NCBI GenBank assembly: GCA_037043455.1
Contig: JAWPHD010011004.1
Span: 1-64,000 of the forward strand
Direction of reading: 5' to 3'
Origin: Cyrtodaria siliqua
Lineage: Eukaryota; Mollusca; Bivalvia; Adapedonta; Hiatellidae
Length of the DNA stretch: 64,000 bases
The translations under genes and the position numbers were made by a program. Each line of letters opens with the position of its first letter. Position 1 is the stretch's first letter. Below the pieces are notes generated by a model. That model searched no databases. It was not told where the DNA came from and saw only the letters and a list, made by a program, of their open reading frames with translations. Shown here piece after piece: positions 23,301-35,300 of the stretch.

Positions 23301-26300
23301 AATGAAAAACTATGTATTTTAAATGATAATAATTTATTTTATAATAAAGGTAGAATAATTCTACTGGAATCTAAATAAGAATATTAAAGCCACAATATAA
23401 ATGACTTACATTTGGGTCCCCACTCAGATCTATCCCAACAATAACACCGCCACTTTCCTCCCTACAAACAATACAAAACTCTGTGTTAAGTGCACACTAC
23501 AAAACAATACAAAACTTTGTGTTAAAGGCACACTACAAAACAATATAAAACTCGAAGTTAAAGGCACACTACAAAAAAATACAAAACTCGCTGTTAAAGG
23601 CACACTACAAAGCAATACAAAACTCGCTGTTAAAGGCACACTACAAAACGATACGAAACTTGCTGTTAAAGGCACACTACAAAACAATACAAAACTTGCT
23701 GTTAAAGGCACACTACAAAACAATAAAAAACTCGCTGTTAAAGGCACACTAGAAAACTCGCTGTTAAAGGCACATTGTGCCTATTAAAGGGACACACGGC
23801 AATCTTGGGAGTAATTATCAAGCATTAAAATTAGCATTAGATTTCCAGAATCATTTCGACTTAAACCTGATTAAATGTACTACAAAAAAATGTTTTCATT
23901 TTTTCTTCGTTATTCTACCATAGTTCACATTATAGGTGCAAAATAATCAACATTGAACAATTTGCAAATACAGTGTGCTTTGAATTATTCAAATACTTAA
24001 TAGTGATGAATGCAAAAAAGCAATTTCTAAGAAAAACAAGGGCCATAACTCTGATTAGAATAAACGGAAGTGGTCGAAAACAGAACTGAATATGTATCTG
24101 ATGGTCATGAAGCTAAGTTAACAATTATTAATGAATAAAGAAAACTGAAGTTGTCACATAAAATCTAAATGATATAACGTTTTTTCCCTAATAACAGTTC
24201 CTGGACGCTATGCAAAATGCAAAGTGGACGCTCTAATTTTTTCTTATAAGGATTACACTTAAAAGCAGTTCTTGCACTAAATCTTCCTTCTTATTTTACA
24301 AAATAATTTTTGGATTTTTGGACTTTCTACAAGGTAGAATTTTTCAAAGATGGGTGGTGCTACTATTAGGGGAGGCACTACTATTATGGGAGACGCTTAC
24401 TATTAGGGGAGGCGTAGCCTATAAGGGGAGAGTCAGGCGCTACTATTAGGATTGATTGATTGATTGATTGAATTGGATTTTATAGTCGCACCAACAGCTA
24501 AGGTCATATGGCGACTCTCCAGCTTCCACTGGTGGAGGAAGACCCCAGGTGCCCCTCTGGGCAATTTTCGTGCACGGGCGGGCACCTGGGTAGAACCACC
24601 GACGTTCCGCAAGCCAGCTGGATTGCTTCCTCACATAAAGATTCCTAGGCCCCTGAGGGATCGAACCTACAGCGGTGAGGGGCAAGTGATTTCAAGTCGG
24701 AGACGTTAACCACTCGGCCACGGACGCCCCTGCTACTATTAGGAGAGGTACTAGTATTATAGGAGACACTTACTATTAGGGAGGCACTACTATTAAGGGA
24801 GGCGCTACCATAAGTGGAGGGTCAGGCATTACTATAAGGGGAGGGTCAGGCGCTACTATAAGGGGAGGGTCAGGCACTATCAGGGGAGGCACTACTATTA
24901 TGGGAGACACTTACTATTAGGGGAGGCGCTACTATAAAGGGAGGGTCAGGTGCTACTATAAAGGAAGGGTCAGACGCTACTATAAAGGGAGGGTCAGGCG
25001 CTACTATAAGAGGAGGGTCAGGCGCTACTATAAGGGGAGGCACTACTTTAAGGGGTGGCCCTACTATTATGTGAGACGCTTACTATTAGGGAGGGCACTA
25101 CTATTAGGGAAAGTGCTACTATAAGGGGAGGGACAGGCGCTACTATTAGGGGAGGCGCTACTATAAGAGGAGGGTCAGGCGCTACTATTAGGGGAGGCAC
25201 TACATTAGGGGAGGCACTACTATAAGGAGAGGCATTACTATTAGGGGAGGCGCTATAAGGGGAGGGTCAGGCATTACTATAAGGGGAGGGACAGGCGCTA
25301 CTATTAGGGGAGGCGCTACTATAAGAGGAGGGTCAGGCGCTACTATTAGGGGAGGCACTACATTAGGGGAGGCACTACTATAAGGAGAGGCATTACTATT
25401 AGGGGAGGCGCTATAAGGGGAGGGTCAGGCATTACTATAAGGGGAGGGTCAGGGGCTACTATTAGGGGAGGCACTACTATAAAGGGTGGTGGCCCTACTA
25501 TTATGTGAGACGCTTACTATTAGGGATGGCACTACTATTAGGGGAGGTGCTACTATTAGGGGAGGTGCTACTATTAGGGGAAATACGGTTATGGCAATAG
25601 GTACCTATATTTAACTGCTAATTCTACAGTGTCCCACGCTGTGGCTATGGACCCCCTCCTGTCAATGGCCAGCAGCAGACGCACTACTATATCTAGATCT
25701 TCCTTAGCACAGTCTTTAAATGCTTTCAACACCGACTCAACATACGAGACCTTCGTCATCCCTGTCCGTGATTCTGCTCTAGGCGTCGTCCGCAGCTCCA
25801 GGTACTTCACGTTGTCGGCAGCAAACTCGTGAATCACGTCATATGTTACCTGTGATAGGCATATGTATCGTCATAGTAAACATGTGACATGCACGCCCGC
25901 AGCCAGCCCTGTAATTTAACCGTGGCAAATCCCATTGTAAAGTGGGTTGAGGCATGTCCTTGGCCCTCAATCCCTGGAAAGTTTTTCATTCTACTTTTTA
26001 AAATCGATGGTGTGATATGAAAATACACATTTTTTATTCTATTTATCATATAATTCAGCAATGACTTTGTTGAAATGTCAATTTCAGCTCAATCACTATG
26101 CTGTCTTCCAGGAGAAAAAAGTAATGTTATTAATAGTTAATGTAGTCCATTCTGAATCCTGATTGTTATGACTAGTTAGGTCTATGTTGTATCGTATATT
26201 CAAAAACAATGTATTTATAGGCAAATATGTGATAAATATATAATTATCTAACATACTTTATTAAAACACTCAATGCTGATTGGTTATTGAGGAGTTTTTA

Positions 26301-29300
26301 AATTCCTTTCAAGACCTCCGAAATCACGTCCTTCAACAGTTAGAACATTTTTAAAAGTCAGAAAACATCCAAAACAACAATTATGTTAGTTTAAAGCAAT
26401 GTTGCGTTCAAACAACGAATTGAAATTGGTAAAAAAAAGAGAGGATAAAGCTGTATATTTCCTTCTTTTGGTGTTGAGAGTTATGAGAATTTGTTTGTAT
26501 TATGTTCACTCCCTCGAAAATGTGTGTATTAAATACATAAAAAAACATTTCAGTTAAAAAATAAAACATTTCCAGTGAGTTTGGAGCACTACAGAGTCGT
26601 ATGACATGCTTGGTACATTTAATAACAAGGTCCTGACTTCGCGTTGTGATTTCCATAATTTATTGGTACATATAAAACAGTCCGAACAATTACACATTCA
26701 TAATACGCTATAAACATCCTGTTATATATATACATATCCGTTTCGAATAGTGGTTTTCAATATTTCCATTTGTTAACTACTTAAATAGTCCCTATAATTA
26801 AATGTCTTAGGTTCACAAAGTATTAGTATTTAGAAACGTTCCAATGTCCAAATCCTCAAATTATTATGTAACACTGAACAACTGCCCTCCAAAACTGGCT
26901 TCCATAGTATAGTTTAACTTATCCCACATCCTGTCTTAGACTGCGGGGATCCATCTTGTGGATACAAGACCGACTAACTATTGAAACTGACTCTCCACTC
27001 CTGAACCACCGACTCTCTACTCCCCTAGACTTTCCGTGCACTCAGTATTATATTAGAAGATTCCCCCAGACTACCTTTCGGCAGTTAGTCATGCCCCACA
27101 TATGGACATCGACCTGTGTAGCTACAGGTTAACACCATGGTGATTGCATCACTGTATGCACAGATTACCCACAAAACATTTCATAATATGGCAATACCTC
27201 TTCAGGTGTAACACACCCATTGATTGTTGCATTGAGTTGTGTGTGAATTAAAATTTAAATGCCATGTTGTCATTCATATCTGGGCCCAAATTAACAAGAG
27301 GTAAATGACCTTGAAGCTCTACTGATTGATTTTGATTTCAGGAAGTAGTCGCTACAGACTTGTTTTTTGAAAATCTATTTTTAACCGTGGCGGCCATCTT
27401 GAATTTCCGGCCGACCTGAAATTTTGCTAGGATCAATTAGACATTAAGAGCAACATTCCTTTTAAGTTTCATCAAAATCCGTCAAGTAGTTTCAGAGGAG
27501 TAGTCGCTACAAGTTTTCATTATATAACTCTATGTAAACAAAGATGGCCGCTGGTAGCCATGTTTAACGTCAAATCAAAACGATTTTCGACAAGGACCAA
27601 CATCATGTCATACTGATCATTTTAGAAAAAGTCCCATATCAATATTTCTTATAGTTTTGAAGAAGTAGTCGCTACAAACTTATTTATTTTAAATCTATTT
27701 TTAGCTGTGGCGGCCATCTTGAATTTCCGGCCGACCTGAAATTTTTCTAGGATCAACTAGACGTCAAGAGCAACATTCCTGTGAAGTTTCATGAACATCC
27801 GTCAAGTTGTTTCAGAGGAGTAGTCGCTACAAGTTTTTACTAAATAACTCTATGTAACCAAAGATGGCCACTGGCAGCCATGTTTAACGTCGAATCATAA
27901 TAATTTTCTACAAGGATCAACATCATGTCATGCTGATCATTTTAGAAAAAGTCCCATATCAATATCACTTATAGTTTTCAAGAAGTAGTCGCTACAAACT
28001 TATTTTTTAAAAATCTATTTTTAGCTGTGACGGCCATCTTGAATTTCTGGCAGATCTTAAATTTTTCTAGGATCAATTAGACATCAAGAGCAACATTCCT
28101 GTAAAGTTTCATGACAATCCGTCAAGTAGTTTCAGAGGAGTAGTCGCTACAAGTTTTTACTATATAACACTATGTAAACAAAGATGGCCGCTGGCAGCCA
28201 TGTTTAACGTTGAATCAAAACGATTTTTGACAAGGATCAACATCATGTCATGCTGATCATTTTTGAAAAAGTCCCATATCAATATCACTTATAGTTTTCA
28301 AGAAGTAGTCGCTACAAACTTGTATTTTAAAACTCTATTTTTAGCTTTGGTGGCCATCTTGGATTTCACATCAACATGAATTTTTTCTAGGATCAACTAG
28401 ACTTTATGGGCAACATTTCTGTAAAGTTTCATGAATATCCATCCAGTAGTTTCAGAGGAGTTGTCGCTACAAATAAAAGTTTACGGACAGACGGACGACG
28501 GACGCCGCACCACGGCATAAGCTCTGCTGATCTCTGATCAGTAGAGCTAAAAATGAATAACTTACATTCTCATCACAAATGACATATATGCTTCCAAAAA
28601 ATCCACAGAAAAATGGGGGTCATGTATCTTCTAAGAAAGAACTTGTCTCATGAATGAATGGTCCCTTTGAAAACATAAACACTGAGATGCCATAATATTG
28701 TATTCATACACTCATTTCCATATTATAAGCAAAATAAATTCAAAAATCACAATTTTAACATGGCAATGCTTGAAAAATGTAACAAATAGATCAACAATGT
28801 GATATAAACCAACAAGAGGTCAATGACCTTGAAGCTCTACTGATTGATTTTGATTTCAGGAAGTAGTCGCTACAGACTTGTTTTTTGAAAATCTATTTTT
28901 AACCGTGACGGCCATCTTGAATTTCTGGCCGACCTGAAATTTTGCTAAGATCAATAAGACATTAAGAGCAACATTCCTGTGACGTTTCATGAAAATCCGT
29001 CAAGTAGTTTCAGAGGAGTAGTCGCTACAAGTTTTCATTATATAACTCTATGTAAACAAAAATGGCCGCTGGCAGCCATGTTTAACGTCAAATCAAAACG
29101 ATTTTCGACAAGGACCAACATCATGTCATACTGATCATTTTAGAAAAAGTCCCATATCAATATCTCTTATTGTTTTGAAGAAGTAGTCGCTACAAACTTA
29201 TTTATTTTAAATCTATTTTTAGCTGTGGTGGCCATCTTGAATTTCCGGCCGACCTGAAATTTTTCTAGGATCAACTAGACATCAAGAGCAACATTCCTGT

Positions 29301-32300
29301 GAAGTTTCATGAACATCCGTCAAGTAGTTTCAGAGGAGTAGTCGCTACAAGTTTTTACTATATAACTCTATGTAACCAAAGATGGCCACTGGCAGCCATG
29401 TTTAACGTCGAATCAAAATAATTTTCCACAAGGATCTACATCATGTCATGCTGATCATTTTAGAAAAAGTCCCATATCAATATCACTTATAATTTTCAAG
29501 AAGTAGTCTCTACAAACTTATTTTTTAAAAATCTATTTTTAGCTGTGACGGCCATCTTGAATTTTTTCTAGGATCAATTAGACATCAAGAGCAACATTCC
29601 TGTGAAGTTTCATGACAATCCGCCAAGTAGTTTCAGAGGAGTAGTCGCTACAAGTTTTTACTATATAACTCTATGTAACCAAAGATGGCCACTGGCAGCC
29701 ATGTTTAACGTCGAATCAAAATAATTTTCCACAAGGATCTACATCATGTCATGCTGATCATTTTAGAAAAAGTCCCATATCAATATCACTTATAGTTTTC
29801 AAGAAGTAGTCGCTACAAACTTATTTTTTAAAAATCTATTTTTAGCTGTGACGGCCATCTTGAATTTCCGGCCGACCTGAAATTTTTCTAGGATCAATTA
29901 GACATCAAGAGCAACATTCCTGTAAAGTTTCATGACAATCCGCCAAGTAGTTTCAGAGAAGTAGTCGCTACAAGTTTTTACTATATAACTCTATGTAAAC
30001 AAAGATGACCGCTGGCAGCCATGTTTAACGTTGAATCAAAACGATTTTCGACTAGGATCAACATCATGTCATGCTGATCATTTTAGAAAAAGTCCCATAT
30101 CAATATCACTTATAGTTATTTTTTAAAAATCTATTTTTAGCTGTGACGGCCATCTTGAATTTCCGGCCGACCTGAAATTTTTCTAGGATCAATTAGACAT
30201 CAAGAGCAACATTCCTGTAAAGTTTCATGACAATCCGCCAAGTAGTTTCAGAGAAGTAGTCGCTACAAGTTTTTACTATATAACTCTATGTAAACAAAGA
30301 TGGCCACTGGCAGCCATGTTTAACGTTGAATCAAAACGATTTTTTACTAGGATCAACATTATGTCATGCTGATCATTTTAGAAAAAGTCCCATATCAATA
30401 TCACTTATAGTTTTCAAGAAGAAGTCGCTACAAACTTGTATTTTAAAACTCTATTTTTAGCTTTGGTGGCCATCTTGGATTTCACATCAACATGAAATTT
30501 TGCTAGGATCAACTAGACTTTATGGGCAACATTTCTGTAAAGTTTCATGAATATCCATCAAGTAGTTTCAGAGGAGAAGTCGCTACAAATAAAAGTTTAC
30601 GGACAGACGGACGGACGCCGGACGCCGGACGCCGCACCACGGCATAAGCTCTGCTGATCTCTGATCAGTAGAGCTAAAAATAGCACTTTAAATTAGTGAA
30701 AATGCCTTTTTTTACAAAAAGAAATGAGAATTATTTATTGACGCCATTATGCGACTACCCCAGGCCGACACTTCCTGTATTGCAATGGGTGTGCTACACC
30801 TTCAGTCCCAGAATTCATAGTTTTCCAGAAACTTTCAGAGAAACTAAGTTTAGAGCAAGTAAACAATGACAGGTGTTCAGATGATTAACCACAGAGTAAC
30901 TGACAGTTTTAGGAAACTCCCATTGCATGATCAGTTCTAGAAGGATTAACAGGCGTGTACTTTAACTATAATTGTGTTACATTTATAAACTGTTATTATG
31001 TTAAGAACAATGGCAAGGCTGTAGAGTTACAAATTTATATTGTCCCAGATCCTGTTAGGCGGGACTTGAAGACCATCGATACCAAGGGCCGTAGACCGTT
31101 GGTTTCGATGAGTTTCATGTCCCAAATACCAGGTTTTGATCTCTCACAATATAAACCCACTGGAAATATTTTATTTTTTATCTGACATGTGTTTTTATGT
31201 ATTTTATACACACATTTTCAAGAGATTGAACATAATACAAACACATTCTCACAACTTACATTGTACCTCCATCTCCCAGCACCAAACGAAGAAAATATAC
31301 AGCTTTATCTTGTTTCTAACAAGTTCAATTTGTTGTTTAACATAATCGTTGTTTCCCAGATGTTTTTCAACGTCGAAAATCGTTTAAAATGACGTTCTTA
31401 CGGTTGAATGACGTGACGTCAGTAGCCAATCAGCATTGAGTATTTTCATAACCATGTTAGTGTAAGAAATAAAATATTTCCATCGGGTTTATATTGTGGG
31501 AGATCAAAACTTGGTGTTTGGGACTTGAAACACATCGAAGCCCAGTGAAATAAAACTTTTTTTTAAAATCGTGTGTCATAACTCTCTAATGTTTATTATC
31601 GATATATATATGTTTTCAAATTTGTCCAAGCTTTAATTGATATTTATAAGACTGACCAAGTTTGTTAATGATCAAAAATTAAATGAAGCTGCTAGCGTTG
31701 AAAAAAAACAACATAGCATATTTCATTAGACAGTGTTTTTTTCTTATGTAAGCGGTACCCATAAAAGATTCCGTTCCCAATTGCAAAAAGTATGTTTTTT
31801 CTCAATTGGAGTCTTAAAATTCCCAATCTAAAATTATTTTCTTTGTTTACATATTTTAGAGGTGAATTTTAAACAAGAGGTCAATGACCTTGAAGCTCTA
31901 CTGATTGATTTTGATTTCAGGAAGTAGTCACTACAGACTTGTATTTTGAAAATCTATTTTTAGCCGTGGCGGCCATCTTGAATTTCCGGCTGACCTGAAA
32001 TTTTGCTAGGATCAATTAGACATCAAGAGCAACATTGCTGTGAAGTTTCATGAAAATCCGTCAAGTAGTTTCAGAGGAGTAGTCGCTACATGTTTTCATT
32101 ATATAACTCTATGTAAACAAAGATTGCCGCTGACAGCCATGTTTAACATTGAATCAAAATAATGTTCGACTCGGATAACCATCATGTCATGCTGATCATT
32201 TTAGAAAAAGTCCCATATCAATATCACTTATAGTTTTCAAGAAGTAGGGGAAATCCGGGTAAATACGGACACTCTTCATTTGACCCAAACATTTCCTCGT

Positions 32301-35300
32301 ATCCTGCTGTAGTCACATGACTGACTTTAGCATACTCTTAACGGTAGTATCCGAATATATCCGCAGATGTCGTCCTATTAATCGTTCATGCATTAAAATT
32401 AATTGAAACATTGCGATTTTGCAATAAATCACTCGAGACAAAATTGGCAAAATACGGACACTTGATGGGAAAACACGGACAGTTGAAGGGAAAATACGGA
32501 CATAATTTATCAAATAGGGAAAATACGGACAAAAAATAGTTTTTTAAAAAAATAGGGCACATAATAAAACATTTAAAGTAATTTGAACAATTTTAATAAT
32601 CCTTTTAGATTAAATTTAAACAGTAAAACTCAGTGTTTAGCTTATTATCAATTGAACACATTTACTAGTAGTCTTGAACACCATTTGCAACCCCTATTGC
32701 ATTGAACAACATAATGTTTTTATTATTCTGTCGTAATCTTTTTTGATTTACGGTTCTTTGCAACTTTTTTATTTTCTTTTTCTGTTTTCTTTAGTTCCAT
32801 AAGTCGTTTTTCATGAACAACATCAGTGCTCGTTAACAATGTATGGGATGTTGATTTCCGCAATTGTTTTTTACAATTTGATGGTCGTTCCGACAGTATG
32901 GGAGGCATGAACAGGGACCTAACTTCCTGGTCTATGACCGATTGAGGTTCTTGGCCATCGTCTGCAGGAGTGGTAGTGCTAAGATCAAAATACTGGTGTT
33001 CAAATCTTCGGTGTTCTCTTCTGTGTTCAACTCTTGAACAAATATGTCGCCACTTGCAATAAAGTCAAGCAATTGTGATGGATCGCTTATATCTAAAACG
33101 TTGCAAGGGTCTAGCGATTGGAACAGGTCACCATGCACAAGTAGATCAGATTGATTATCGGTTGACGGTAATGAAATTACGGCGCCATCTTCATTTGTTT
33201 CCATGGCAACTGATTCTGTGAGGACGGGAATGTCAGTCGGTATACTTGGACCGAATGCTGATTGCGGTAACGCATCTTTGTTGAGTGGAACGATGCCGCA
33301 TACCCTGAAACCATTTCTGATGTTGCTTGCAGTGAGCGCCGATTCCCAAGCCTTCCGAAACAGAGATGGGAATGTCCACTTGTTGACCAAATGCAGCGGG
33401 TTCTCTAACATGAAGTCTCCACACGCCGAGTTGTATGCGCTCTTAAAGGGGCCAAACACCGAGCGATCCAAAGGCTGAAGAAGATGGGTGCAGTGTGGTG
33501 GCAGTGCCAGTATATGGATATCCTCTTCAATAGCACGTTCAAGTATCGCCAAAGATTCATGGGAGGAGTGTCCATCCAATATCAATAATTGCGGTCTCTC
33601 AGGTCCACAGTGTTCTACGAATACGTCATTGAACCACTGTTCACCGATATCATCGTTCATCCAGCCACTTTTTTGATACGTCCACACTGAGTTAGTTGGG
33701 GCATCTTTCACGTTGAAACCATGTATAGACTTGGTTGTTTTCCCTTTTGTCACTAGCATGGGAGGCATACGTGATCCAGAACCGCTAACACACGCCATGA
33801 TAGTGACATTGCTCGACCTACAGCTGGTTTTGGTAACAACAGTTCTGTCAGACTTTTCGGCAACAACTCTACCCGGACTATGCTCAAAGTTGACCCCAGT
33901 TTCATCGCAATTCCACACTTGAGAAGGCTTGTCGGACAAATTCAGGTCGTGTATAAGAGTGCCTAGGTCTGTAAAATACTTTTCAACCACTGCGGAATTC
34001 AACATTCTTGCACGGACGGAGCTAAGTTTCTCTGGTTTCCTGAGTGAGATCTCCGGGTGGCGCCTTTTGACTCCCTCCCACCAATCCTTTCCCGCGTGAA
34101 AGTTTGCGTACGATGAATTGATTTTCAACCGTTTGCATAACGTGGTTGTCCGGACTAAGATTTGCTTTCTGGTTAAGCCAACCCCTCTCTTTGCAGCAAG
34201 CTTGACCGTGTTAACGATCTTGTTTTCCAGATCAATAGGAACTGCTGGTGGTCGACCATGTTGCACGTTGATGTCGTGTTTCCCACTCAGACGGTCACCA
34301 ATCGTGGACTTTGGCACGTTGAACCTCGCGGCAGCCTTTCTGATAGACATACCATCGTATACCGCTTTTACTGCATTTTCCAGGCCGCCGATGTCATAAT
34401 TCATGGTCTTGCCTCTTTTCGTATAAACATACTTTCCAGGCATATCTAAAGAAAAGTTGGTGGTGACATCGTGTTCGCCATAATCGTCAATACCACCTCG
34501 GTATTGATGATAACGGCCTACGCGACATTTATTTTATATTTTAAATGGAGACAGGCAATCTTGATTTGTTTAAAACTCGCGGCGTCCAATATTGCACCAA
34601 TAATATATGTATTAAAAATTCGGTAGAATAAGGAAGAAAATTGGAATCTCATTTTGTATTTAACTATATGCAAGCAGTTTTAAAGTCAAAATTATACGTG
34701 ATTAATAAATCGAGGTGCATATTTTAATTCTTGATATATAACTCAAGATTGCCATGTGTCCCTTTAAAGAGGCACTACCTATATCTACGCGATTTTTAAT
34801 TTAATCGGACGATCGAAAACAAACTATTCGGGGCAGTTCCGAAAGTAAACGAATCGATCGTAACTCTTCGCCAATCCGACGAGGCCGTTCCGATTGTAAA
34901 CGAATAAGATCGGAAAATCTCCGCAATCGGCTTGCTAGGCTAGCGCTAGGATTTTAAACCCTTTAGCCAAATCTGGCTAAAGCCCTAAAAATTCCTTTAG
35001 CCAGATTAGAATGTCTTTAGCCAGACTTTTGCCTAGATATTTTTTAACGAATTGTAGGTGCTAAAACTTCGCGTTTGCGTACACATCAATAGTAAGTTAA
35101 AAAAGTATGCTTTATTAACCTACATGTATAGGGTATCAATATGTCCACATGATATGCATTCTGCTTTAGTGCTTACAATTACTTATAATTACAATTGGAG
35201 CTGTACAATATTCAAAAAGTTTTAAAAATTGTATTTAATTTAATGCTATTTTATTTTTTAAAAAATGTCGAATGAAATTTTAAAAAGGACAATGAATGCA

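Noticed and set aside
23401..23787. Long open frames on both strands through the 36-bp repeat
   Set aside because: The unit length is a multiple of three, so every frame without a stop stays open; the encoded peptide is a pure repeat and overlaps an ADAL intron-exon border.
24660..24731. A tRNA-Ser gene on the minus strand
   Set aside because: Boxes A and B are present, but the acceptor stem does not pair and a SINE body, tail and target duplication follow.
33203..34449. Several plus-strand frames of 60-90 codons
   Set aside because: All are antisense shadows of the transposase.
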